Positions 22,731 through 34,750 of a stretch of DNA of 64,000 nt are shown here, one piece after another. Under the pieces are notes generated by a model. It saw only the letters and a program-made list of their open reading frames with translations, was not told the origin of the DNA and ran no database searches. Location: positions 30,800 to 94,799 of the forward strand of contig JAGFNK010000179.1 in NCBI GenBank assembly GCA_025769875.1, in the 5' to 3' direction. The DNA is from Russula earlei (lineage: Eukaryota; Basidiomycota; Agaricomycetes; Russulales; Russulaceae). The position numbers and the translations under genes are program-made. Position 1 is the first letter of the stretch; every line of letters starts with the position of its first letter.

Positions 22731-25700
22731 TCAGGGCCGTGAGCGCGTGCGCTCGTGGCCATGGCCACTGTAACTCTGCGACTCGTACTCGCTGGGCGGC
22801 CGTCGGGTGCTGAGAGCACTGGTGAACTGGCGCTGCCAGCTGTCAAAATCGCCGTTTGAGATTCGAGAGCTGAAATTGAGCCCGTCAGAGCTGGTGCCGC
22901 TGACGGGCCGGTCCGAGAGAGCGGACGTGCGTCGGTCCCGGCCGAAGGCGGGTTCGTCGTCCTCCAAGAGAAGTCCGATTTTGTGCGAGAGCTGCTCGTT
23001 CTCGCGCTTGAGAGCGTTGTTTTCGCTGCTTAGCCGCTCGAGCAACGTCTCGTCGTGGCCGCCACGTGTGATCACCAACGCGGATCTCTGTTGTTCAACC
23101 TCCTGTTCCAATTCTTCGATCCGCGTCAAACGCTCGTCGGACTCGCGCTGAGCAGCAATGAGGTTATTCCGCATCGTGCTGAGGTCCTTCTCGAGGGACT
23201 CTATGCGCAGCCGCATGTCTTTATTTTCGCTAATGGCACGCTGTGCCTGACGCTGCATGTCAATGAGTTGGCTGCGAAGAGATTCGCTCGATCGACCATC
23301 ATCCGAGAGGGGGGTGGCACGGCCATTGGCACGCACACGAGCGCTTGATTCCGCACCACCAGATGAGCCTCGCAACGAGTCGACCTCAGTCAGGAGACTC
23401 GTGTTGAGATTCTTCTGCTTCATCAATTCATCCTTCATGCGCCGGTTCAGCCGTTCGGTCTCCCTGTTAAAAGGCACTACATTGAGATCGATTGTCCGCA
23501 GGCCATCACGGATCAAACCTACTTCACAAGCTGCACCGCGAGACGGTAGTCATCCTCGAGCTGCTGCATGCGCGCCTTGTAACTCCGCTCCACGTCCTCG
23601 GCTCGCCTTTCCGCTTCCGCGACACGGGCCTCATTCGCACTATCGTCCAAACCGTTGCGGTTCAAGGCAGGACTCTGTGTGTTGCGTAGCATATCGAGCT
23701 GGGTTGATATGGCACTGACTTGTGCGAGCGCGTCTTGCTTCTGGCGCGACACCGTCTGCAGCTCGCGTTCTGTCTGTTCTTGGAGGCGCGTGTATTGTCC
23801 CAACTGGGTCTCCAGCTCCGCAATCCGGGAGGCAGTCTCACTCTCCGCCTTTGCCGGTAAGCCATCGTTGTTTAGTACGATGTCATTCTCCCCCAGGTAG
23901 TTTCGCAGCATATCCAGCCGCAACGCTGCATCCGCGGCGTCCTTTGCCTTCTGCTTCAGCTCCGACTCGCGGGCAGCAAGTTCCTGGCGCGCGCGCCCAC
24001 TTTCCGCCACGGCGTTGCTTAGCTGAGCTCGTAGGCCGGTGATCTGAGTGCGTAAACCAAGTACCTCAGTCTCACTTTCGCGCGTCTTGCGGCGCTCGTT
24101 TGCGAGCTCCCCGTGCGAGTCCTCGAGCCGTTTTGTGGCATCCTTGAGCATGGCCCGCAGTGACGCCACCTCGGCTTCCATAGCTTGCACACGCTCTGCA
24201 TGTCCACGCGTACTTCGGTCCTCATCCGTTTTGAGATCGCGGTGCGTGTCAAGAAGTTCACCGAGACCCGTCGTAGTCAAGGCACGGAATGCGTCTGCTT
24301 CTTCCCGGCTCTTGGCCCACGCGTTCTCCGCATCCGTCAGCCGTAAACGGACTGCCTCCAGCTCGGATATTCTCGTTTCAAGCTCGCCGCGTGCTTCCGC
24401 AATTTCAGTTTCGTATTGCCCAATCTGCTCGCGTGTACGTTGACTCTGCTCGTCGACCTCAGCGGCGCGGGATGTTGCTTTCTGCAGTGCGCTTTGAGCT
24501 AGCTCGAGTGCGCGCACGTGCTGGTCGCGAGAGAGTAGTAATTCCTCGAGCTGTGCTTGCATGTTGACAATCTCTGCGTCCTTCTGCTCCACAAGTGATG
24601 TCTGCGCGAGTAGTCGATCTGCTTGTTCACGAAGCTCGGCATCAAGGGCAGCATGCCGCTCCTGAACATCTGTGTGGTCCCGCAGCATGTGTACGTGCGT
24701 CTCCTCTAAGACTCCTGCGCGCTTGACTGCCTCTGCAGCCTTGGCCTCGGCTTGTTCAAGTAGAGTACCTTTCAAAGTGAGCTCTTCACTTAGTCGCGCC
24801 AGGCGCCGGTCCCGCTCGGTTTGCGCAGCGAGCGTCGCAGACAGTTGCCGCTCAAGTTCTCCAAGCCGCTCACGCTCCAGTCGCGTAACTTCTCCCTCAG
24901 AAGAAGCCTCAAGCGCTGCCAATTTCGCACGGTAGTATGCAGCTTCCTGAATGGCTCCGACCCGCTGCTGTTCAGCCTCGCCAATGCGCAACGATGCACT
25001 GCGTGCTTGCTCAGTAAGACTGGCCTATACGAGGATCAAGGTGTTTCAACCCCTGGCGACCACGTAACGACGCGGTTACGTACCTGGATGCGTCCATGGA
25101 GTTGCTTCAATGAGATGACCGCCTCGGCTACTTTAGGTTGCCCGTCGGTGACACCGCGGTCTTCATCGCCAGCACCAGCATTGACGTAGACGAACCCAGC
25201 ATGACAAGCCTGTGCGAGCGCTACCTTCATCCAAGCCTCACGGCGGCGCAGGGTCTCCAGCTCGGCATCACGGGCCTTAAGATCACGGATGAGATCGGCG
25301 GTAACGTTGCTCGCAGACCCGGACTTCGTGCCATGCGCGGGGGTAAAACCATTAACATCCAGTTGTTGCTGCCCGTGGTTCTGAGCATCGGGAGACTTGG
25401 TGCGATCGAGTTCAACGAGTGGTGACTTGGTGCGCTCGCGCTCAACGAGTGGTGACTCGGAGCGCGTCTGCTGCGCCGTCTTGACCATGGTCTCGATACT
25501 GACGGGACCCGTGGGAGTCCCTCCGCGAGCGGCAGGACTAAGCGAGCGCGCTTGGTCGGGGGATATCGCACGATCACGGATTGCCGACTCTATCGACCCT
25601 TCGCCGTCATCGTCTCCGGGAACACGCCTTGGCCTACCATTCACCCCCGCAAGTTGTGAATGAGGAATATTCGGACTGGGGCGTTGCGCACGCGGATTCT

Positions 25701-27655
25701 GTGGGGAGATGGCGCGACGCGACTCCTCTATGTCAGCAACGTGCTGAAAGGGAGAACCTGAGCGTGCCGTGTTGGAACCCGATGAAGATGACGGCCGTTG
25801 CTCCTGGGATGAGACACCTGTGGATGACTTCCGCGAGAGAACGGACTTTTCACCGGGTTTGACCGCGTTGGGTTCGGCTTTTGGGTATTTGATGTGCTCT
25901 GAGTTATCAAAATTGGACGCTGTGTAAGTGAGGCGACCAATATATATATTGTGTATACATACTTGTGTCGAGAACGTGAATAAGCGCGGATTCATCCGTT
26001 TGAGCTCCTATTGACGATTCCCCTCCGAGCACAAAGACCCGTGACGCGTTGGAAGCCATGGCATGCCCAGATCTTCCACTTGGACTTGGGCCCATATTTT
26101 GAAACATAAACCATCGTTGGGCTAGATTTCGTATGTGAACAGAGGCGCACGTGGTTGGGTGTGCCAAATCACTCACTCGACAGCTTGAACGCAGTCAAAT
26201 CACCCAAGTCGGTTCCATCGACGCCACGCCCACCAAAGACATACATAACATCGTCGACGAGGGCGGCGGCGTGACCTTCGCGCGGAGATGGAATGTACCC
26301 AGTGCATTGTAGCTCAGTCCATTTCCGAGTTGGGACGTCAAACAACCAAGTGTCGTTATAGTGATATCGGCCGTCAGTACCCCCGAATCTGCATGGCGTT
26401 ATAACAAAAAAAGCTTGGAGGACGAGGGTAAAAGAATAAACGAACATGACGATGCGATCACCATGGGTCACCGACGCATGGCCAGTCCTTCGAGGGGGCT
26501 TTTCGTTTCCAGCTGGGGGTTCATATGATTCCCAAACAGGTTTGGATTTCACTGCCGAAATGTCAAATTAAGATGGTTTATAACGGCGATGGGAATGCGT
26601 ACGAGAGTTCAAGTCGAATGCCCACATATCATTCAAGAACTCCCCATCTACCTGACCGCCGAAGACAAAAAGCTTGGAACCGACCATTGTGACGGCATGG
26701 CCATAACGACCGACAGGCCCGGTACCATTGACCATGACGCGTGTCCACTCTCGCGATACTGAAGCGCAAGTACTTCCGATCAATTTGGACACGTTTGGAC
26801 AAAGGTCTGACATACCAAGGTTGAGCAGATAAAGCGAATCATCTTGGGGCTCGGGCGCCTCCTGGCCACCGGTATTCGTGTCACCTCCCCAAATCAAAAG
26901 GACGCTGCTGACAAGTGCGGCGGCATGCCCGACACGAGGGCTAGGAATTTCTCCACTCGTTTGCAAGAGAGTCGCGGATAGATCCCGTGTTGAGAAAACG
27001 AATAGATCATTGCGTGCAGATTCGTGTACAAGACCTCCGAAAAGGAACAACTCGCCGGCGGCGGTAGCCGTCGCGGGGAGCGCATGTCCATATCGGGGAA
27101 ACGGTGATGGCGATGTCACGGATGGAGGGGCACTCTTGCCGATAAGAGTGGGAGGTAAGAGGGTCAGGCGACGTGCCGACCATGGATAGACAGCCCGCGG
27201 TTGTTGTTGTTGTTGCTGTTGTTGTTGGGGAGGGGGTTGCGATTGCGATGGGGCGGGAGGTTGTTGCGGTGGCAGCTGTTGGGAGGACTGTGAAGCGAGA
27301 CCATTGGCCGGAGGCAAATTGGAGGGAGGGGGGTTCGCTGGAGGACGATGGGAAGCTGAGTGTTGGCCAAAAGTACCGGGTACGTTCTGTGATGGCTGGC
27401 TGTATTATTGTTGCGTGGGATGGGGGGGGGCGGGGTGATGGGCGGTTAGGCGGCTGTAGACGCTTGAGATAGAGCAACAGACGTACATGTCGCTGTCGCG
27501 AGAGACCTGTGCAGGCTGTGGGGCCGGCTGAGTCTGGTGCTTCTCCTGTTTTGAAATGAAGAGAAGGGATGGGGAGAAAGAAAGGTGAGGAAACGAAAGA
27601 GGCAACGGAGAACATGGAGGAAACTGACATTCTTCTTCCGCGAGAAGAAGGACAT
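22731..27655 (-). CDS. tea1: Tea1-like kelch-repeat/coiled-coil cell polarity protein
   Basis: Twelve exons close in frame to about 1454 residues: 27629-27655, 27483-27545, 26816-27386, 26603-26758, 26446-26551, 26177-26388, 25963-26121, 25084-25919, 23523-25024 and 22731-23463 are the ones placed with confidence (ten listed; the first two are short and fixed by the MSFFSRKKN start). After a Gln/Pro-rich leader with a Q9 run, six kelch blades are marked by GHA motifs (RYGHAL, RVGHAA, RYGHAV, RTGHAS, REGHAA, RSGHAM) and FGG strands. A Ser-rich linker follows, then about 850 residues of continuous heptad-like coiled coil ([38 protein letters not shown]). This kelch-then-coil order is that of Tea1/Tea3/Kel1, which mark cell ends via microtubules. 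The exact ortholog cannot be fixed. Confidence 0.8.
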
Positions 27656-29892
27656 TCTCCTTGATCTGATGGACGGTATGATTGGGGGAGTTGTTGGGTT
27701 GGAGGAAGGGGGGAGTGAGGGGGGGAGGAAAGATGTGCTCAAGGAGGAACAGGTCCTGCCTGCGATTCGCCAATCGTTCTTCTCTTCCTTTTCCTTTTCC
27801 TTTGCTGCAGCCTCGCCATCGCCTGGTAATCCATTCCCACGATACACGCATACATTCACTCATTCGTTCCAGGTAATTATCTCCCCCTCCTCTTCAGAAT
27901 CATGATCCCGTTTTCTGTGCATCATCACCCGCTCACGAGATGGGAACAGTCGGTTGCAATCTGCTTCGCCCCTCATCATCACATCACTCCTATCATACCC
28001 AATCGAGTAACCTACCCGTGAATGCACAGATGAATATCGGTGTCCTGTGTCGTCTCAGCACGTCAGGCATCAATCATCAATACTATACGCACTCGGCTGG
28101 ATTGGTGGCCTTAGCGAGGCCCGTCTCAATCTCCTCCTTCCTTGTTGAAACTATTCGACGGATAACACGTTCAAACATGTATCTACCAAACCGTGGTAAT
28201 CCGATATAACGTACCATCCTGCACCGCAGGCTGCCAAGGGAGCACTGAGGGTAATTGAGGACGTGCGGTGGTCGTGGTGGTGGTCATCGTCGTTAGTTTA
28301 CGGGCCGCATGTCTTCCGCGTGCCGCAAAGCAAATACCTGAACGAGCACTCAGCAACAGCAATTGATAAATAAATATTCATATATTAATACTTCCTGATC
28401 GTGAACGTATATGGACATTCCCACGTGAGCCAGACAATTGGTTTATATCCCTACCTCCATTTGGCAACACTGATGCTAGCTAGTGGCATCCGCCATTTTT
28501 GACCCCTCCGTAAAATCCTCGTGTGCTCTGGCGGCGAGTTGACACGCTTGCATCTGGAAATGACTCACAACCTAAGGGTCACCAATCGCTTGACTGCTGG
28601 CATATCTCGCGCTACGACCGTGACTCTACTCTAAACGTTCGATCCGTGGTAGACCCGATGGCAACCACGCAAGCATGATGGCGAGTCTTTCGATGTGTGT
28701 GTCTGTCGTCCACTTTTTAACAAGACAACAAGGTCAAGAACAACGCACGAATCGTGCAGTCCAAAGTCCGAACGGGATTTGCGCGAACCCGTGGCATACG
28801 AGTGGACCTCCTGAGGGCCGACACACGGCCACCGCGGTCCCGGACTTCGTCGAGGCAAAGTGACGTTAATAACCTCTTGTCACGTCGTACTGTAAACCGG
28901 CTCGAACGTCATTGAATCTTGACCGATCGCTGACGCATGAGATCGTATTGAGAAGTTGCCCGTCGGGAACGGGGATATACTCATACGCAATCCTTCTCCT
29001 ACGCCCCCGAAGACGGTCGGTCTGTGGAACAAGTCCAGTAGTATCAACGGGTGTACTAGCTTGCTGAGACCCATAGTCCATTATCCTTTCGGGAGTGTTC
29101 TGTGGACCGGCTGAGCACAGTATCCCACACATGCATGTACCACCAACAGGAAGAATTATCCATGCCGAAAAAATCCTTTGTGGGTCACCTTACCCACTGT
29201 TCGTCAGTGCAAAGGCTAGGAATCTTCTATTTCGGGAAGGGCTCTTCGTAAATCATGCTTGATGGCTACATCTATTCCAGTGAAGCCCGAGGGTGCCACT
29301 GTTATGGTGAATTGAATGATGCTTATAGCGACACCATCATTCTCGTCGCCATTTCGTAGATTGGTTAATAACTAACGGTGGCGGGGACCCGAAGGCATGT
29401 GATGGTGAACGAACAGCCTACTTCTTCCACACCCAGACAAAGTCGACACCATGTGCATCTGACACTCACGATCACATTCTCGTCCTCTGTTACCGCATGC
29501 CGCTGAGATGGCCTCCCATTTGGCGAGCAGTCACTCCGCCCTGTTAATGCCAGTGCCAGTCTGAGTGCGGTCCATAGCAAGAGCTCATGCGATTGCCCCA
29601 AAGTGACGACTGGGACACGACAACCCAGGGATCATATCCTATGACACGGCCAGATGATTCACATCAGGTTGAAGGCCGATCAAGGCGCGATTTTTTATAT
29701 TTATGTTGATGGAGTACATGGATCGGCGATGGAGATTGCGATTGCGAGAAGAAGGGCCCGAGCTGTGCAGAGCGTCGTCATCTGACGGCGGAAGGCCGGA
29801 CCGTCTCATGCACTTTCCCACGCTTAGGTAAGTCTCCAAACGCCTGGCTCGCTCGCCTTCGCCAGACACCCTTCCACTAGGTAGCCGGACCA
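27656..29892. other. 2.2-kb intergenic region between tea1 and TAF1
   Basis: Divergent intergenic region, the largest gene-free stretch in the first 36 kb. The 27660-27900 part is CT-rich, as expected next to the tea1 start. The rest has only short ORFs without codon bias or motifs, no tRNA-like cloverleaf that I can recognise and no obvious transposon remnant. An AT-rich patch with TAAATAAATATTCATATATTAA lies at about 28364-28389. It may hide a small RNA or an unspliced 5' leader. Confidence 0.4.
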
Positions 29893-32800
29893 ATGTCCAA
29901 CGAAGTACGATTGCTATGCCCTGCGTTGCGGTTTCCCATTGAGTTTCCTTTCATAGGACGATGCGGTATCAGCTCTAACGGGGTTCTCTCTCAACCACAT
30001 TCTTTCGGATCTCTCAATTCCCAGCGCGGGCCTTTCCAATCGACTCGGAATCTCAGGAATTCCAACTCTTTCGTCCTCTCAGATATACAACGACAAATGG
30101 GATCGGGAAGATGGAGCGGTCGGTGCTGGAGAGGGAGAGGACTTTGAGGACGAGGTAGACCGCGAGCTCAAGGAGGAAGAAGAGGAAGAAGAACCAGTGA
30201 AGAAGGAAGCCATGTCGCCAATAGGCCCGTTGAAGCGGCGGCCCGTGCGCATTGTCCGACGTCTTGTCGAAAGACCCAAGACTGTCTACGAACGTTTCCC
30301 CTCGTTCGAGAAGGGCAAAGTACTGGACTTTACCGAGCTGTTTCAAGGCTTCGGTGTCACAAAGTCTCGCGTAGTGAAACGCCCGTTACAATGTATGTGT
30401 TAATGCACTCTTTCGGTTTTGACTGACTTCGATTTGCAGTGGAATCGGTCTATCCGAAGAAGAGGGACATCCACAAACACTTCCTCGATGGAGTCGTCGG
30501 GGATGCCAAACGACAAGTGGAGAACGAAAGTGTTGAGGAGGTTGTATCTTCAGCCAGCATCGATCACGATCTTCGCACTGCTCTCGAGGTGCGTGGTTTG
30601 TGTCATATGCGGGATTACTACCCTTTATCATTGCACACCCTTAGCGAAAACGCGGGGCCCTGGACACGTCTCTTCATGACCGTTCCTTTGACCTTGTTCT
30701 GTTGTCCAATTGGGAGGACGAGATCATCTACGAGCCAGAGAATGATCCACGATTAGCTGAGCCCGCGCGGACCGATCTCATGGCTCCCGTTAACAAATCA
30801 CTCGAATCCGGGGCATGGACACAAAGTATCATTTGGAGTCCTCGTGCACCATTTCGTGATTTCACTCAAATCGAGTTCAATAACGGTGATGATATCATTC
30901 CAGAGGAGCGTCCTCCTGGTTCGTATCTCCTCACATGTCAATCGTGATTCTAATGTTCCGGTAGCCCAGGACGTCAGACCTAGAAAGCGTCTGCGCCTTG
31001 ATAACGCGCAAGTCAGAGACAAGTTCAACTTATCGAATGACCAGTTCTATGACGTCTCGAAAGATGGTGGACGGCATCGTGTGCGGCAAACATTTGGGGA
31101 TCTTGTCGTCGAGCACGCATATCCCGCTCAGAAGTTACAGCTACCATTCGTAAGTCGTCCACTATCTCAACACCAGCGTTATTTACAGTTGATGTGTTCA
31201 GTATAAAACACGGTTGGGGAAGCAAGAGGCACGGTCTTTCCATCGACCAGCTCTCCAAATACCAGCGAATATTGAGATTCGGTTTACCAAAGTACGCTCG
31301 GCCAAGAAGAAGAAGGACAAGACGGGGCGGCGGCTCGGTCGCGGTGGTAACGTTGGGGAGAATCTAAGAACGACAAGTGACCTCAGCCTGCGCGATACTA
31401 GCAATTTTGTGTTATGGGAGTTTTCAGTGAGCATCCACCGTGCACATAGTCACGTACATCATCATTCATTGGCAACAGGAAGAACACCCACCTATAGTAG
31501 CAAATTTTGGAATGGGTAGCATACTTGTTAATTACTATCGAAAGAAGAGCGAGAAGGATGAGCACATACCTAAGGTGGGTGTAGCGAAAGTTTGTCTCCT
31601 AGTCCACTGATTTCTTCTCAGGGTGACCTCGGAGAGCCATTCGTATTAGAACCACAAGACGAGTCGCCTTTCATGAAATTCGGGTATGTACAACCCGGGC
31701 AAACTATCCCAGCCCTCTACAGCAACCTCATCCGAGGTCCGTTATTCCGACATAAATCATATCCAACCGACTTCCTCGTTATCAAGTTAGTCGACCCTTC
31801 TCCGAGTTACTCCTATTAAATCACATTACAAATAGGAACACCATCAAGGGGGAATCGAAGTATTACATCCGTGAGATCAAGAATCTCTTCGTTGTTGGGC
31901 AGACGTACCCCGTCACAGAAGTCCCCGGGCCACACTCGCGAAAGATTACGAACACGATCAAACACCGTTTACAGATCATTGCGTATAAGCTATTAGCCAA
32001 AAGTACTGGGGAGCGCTTGAAGATATCAAGGTTGATGAAATACTTTCCAGACCAAAATGAGTTGCAGATGCGTCAGCGTTTAAAGGTCCCTCTCTTCCCC
32101 ACCTGTTTGTCCCAATTGCTCAAGGATGTATAGGAATTTATGGAGTATCATCGACGTGGCCCCCATCAGGGCTTCTGGCGTCTCAAGTCTAATTGGGTCG
32201 TTCCTAGCAAACCAGAAATGTTGAAGATGGTGGGACCAGAACAAATTGTCCTCTCTGAGAGCATGCAAGTGGGACAGCGACATCTGCAGGACGCGGGCTA
32301 CAGCGGCACGCAAGATACCGGTGGAGACGACGACGATTCCCATTTATCAATTGAGCAACAACTTGCACCGTGGATCACAACGAAGAACTTTATCTTCGCT
32401 ACTCAGGCAAAGGCTATGCTACGACTTCATGGCGAGGGCGATCCAACTGGTCGCGGAGAAGCATTCAGTTTCATACGCGTATCGATGAAGGACATATTTG
32501 TCAAGGCGGGAGAAGATTACGAACAGAAGCTTGGTTTGTCATGTTGGCAGGTTCATGACCAGACTCTTTGGCTGATTCTTGCGCTTTCGCAGCGGAGGCG
32601 GAGAACCGCCCGAAGTCTGCTCACAGGTACAACGTGGCTGAGCAGCAACTCATCTACAAATCCGAGATCGAACGTATCTGGAAGGCGCAATTTGCCTCGC
32701 TAAGCCGCAAGGACGAACCACAATTGAGTGACGACGAAGACGATCGCAAATCCCAGCCACCTCAGCGGGTGGCACGGAAGGAGAGCCGCGCACACTCACC

Positions 32801-33766
32801 AGCCCTCGCTTTTCCAAGCGGACCTTATACGGCAACATCGCCAGGGCTCAGCCGTGCGTCTTCGGTTGAACGCGAGCGGGATGTAAGCGTCGGACCTGAT
32901 GGGCGACGCGTGTTGCGTATTAAACGCTTCATCGATGGCAAATGGTGCACGGAAATCGTGCGCGACGCGGCTGTCATTCGCGCCTATATTAGAAGGCGAC
33001 AAGTAATCGAGGACGAGACGACGGGTGCTGACACGCTAGCGCCGACGGGCGATATCGACCGCGACGCGCGGGCAAAAAAGCGGTACGGTCCTCTCTTAGG
33101 TGCAGACTGGTCCCTGTTCTCGCTGACACCCACTTACGTAGGTTGGAAGAGGAGATTGCCCGTATGAAGAAGAACCAAGAGCGTCGACTGCATCGCAAGA
33201 ATGCGAAGATCGCAAAAGAGGGTGGCACGCTAATGACCCTGAATCGCCCTATCAAACCTGACACCACGGTACGCGGCTACTCTCGGAATTTTCTCACACT
33301 TCGGACCCCTTGATTGTTCACCCTCTTCATTTCTCACCGCTGTCCCTTGATTGATTCCTGCATATGACTGATCTATCCTGTCACCTGTGCAGAGACGATG
33401 CGGCCACTGCGGTCAAATGGGTCATATGAGTACGCCACATCTGCTTCCCACGACTCCACTTTCCGCAGTTGAAATTGAATGGGCATCACGATTATTTTTA
33501 TTTCAGAAACGAATCGCAAATGCCCGCGTTGGGCCGAGTTTAATTCAGGCACACAACCGCCAGCTACGCCTACACAAGCTACGGCGTCTGGGACAGGATC
33601 CGCCGCTAGTCCGCCGCCATTGACGTCGAGCCTGAGTAACTCGCTTGGCTTGGGCCAGAGCAGCTCGTTGCACGTACCATCGCCACTCGCGACAAGTCCA
33701 CCTGTCGTCGCCGCTCCAGATGATGTACCTGCTGCCCCGAAGATCAAACTCACACTCAAACGGTGA
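29893..33766 (+). CDS. TAF1: TFIID subunit 1 (TAF1)
   Basis: Largest scaffold subunit of TFIID. F14-exon model closing to 1034 residues: 29893-29904, 29957-30392, 30440-30588, 30645-30918, 30965-31149, 31202-31426, 31479-31574, 31622-31785, 31836-32085, 32134-32533, 32593-33082, 33142-33268, 33393-33429 and 33507-33766. Exon 1 has only four codons (MSNE) and joins an N-terminal helix FSLNHILSDLSIP, consistent with the TBP-binding TAND region. The DUF3591 core is evident: YYIREIKNLFVVGQTYPVTE, RLQIIAYKLLAKS, GFWRLKSNWVVPS, PWITTKNFI. A C-terminal zinc knuckle (CGHCGQMGHM / KCPRW) spans the last intron. As in other fungi there are no bromodomains. The tail is Ser/Pro rich. Confidence 0.92.
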
Positions 33767-34750
33767 TCAATCAACTCCTGCTGGACACTGTAAACGAGCG
33801 GGGTCATTTGTACGGCGAAAAGAGCTAACACAGTAGTCAGCAATATTATAGTGGTTACAGGAGAAGTACGCAGATATCAAACCGATGAAACAAGGGCGAA
33901 TGATGTTTCAATATGCTTAGATTCAAGCTTCAATCCCGCACAAGTAGACATCTCGGCTTCGTAATATGGGGCGGGACAAGCGCGGTGTGGCAACAGCTAA
34001 ATCGGGCGCGAGTCCAATCGTAACGGGTTCGTCACAACGAGAAGTCTTGCGCAACCGTCGGTGCGTCTGCTATCGAGATTCAAACCATCCATCCAGCTGG
34101 CGTGACGGGCAATTATCTATGCCAGACAATGCTCAGGACGACCATGAGAGTGCGGGTGTCGACGCCTTGCTCGAGAAGGGGTTTATGGGAATTGGTGGCT
34201 TGGATCGACACCCATGCATACAGTGCAGTTATGGTTGTTGTCGCTTATTGCCTGCATGAATAGCAGCCACAATTGGGGAAGAAGCGTTGGTGCCAATATT
34301 TAGGGTTATGCCCCTACTGGATAGCCGACGTCTAGTGTTCGCCACCTATGAAAAGAGACGCCTTGGTGGTGACTTGACGTAGTATACAGTGGCATGGCAA
34401 TCCATCCATCACGTCCAAGACGTCTGAGATAAGTTTTGAGCCTCGGCTGGCTCACAGCCTGAGGTTTGCGTAATGGAACGGGGTGAGAAAGTACTACGCG
34501 TAGAAGAATCACCGTACTCGTGGACGATGAAATGTCGCATCCGAGGGTCAGCCGAATCGAATAGTGACAACTTGTTCTTCCCTTCGGATTGTATAGAATC
34601 AAGCCGAGCACGGTGCCACCGCTCGCTGATAAGGTGGTTAGACGCGGGTGCCTTCCCATTTCCAAAAACACATGCCCAAGGCAATCCCCTGAGCGAGCCC
34701 GAGCAACGCCACCACTTTTCGTCTCAACCACCAAACTCGCTCCACGCCCC
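33767..34750. other. intergenic between TAF1 and lipase gene
   Basis: About 980 bases holding the TAF1 3' end and lipase promoter. A 157-codon ORF on the minus strand (34306-34779) overlaps the lipase start and lacks recognisable motifs or spliceable extensions. Nothing else is supported. Confidence 0.45.

Noticed and set aside
27940..29890. Short ORFs between tea1 and TAF1
   Set aside because: None exceeds 90 codons, none joins others through good splice sites, and no codon bias is seen.
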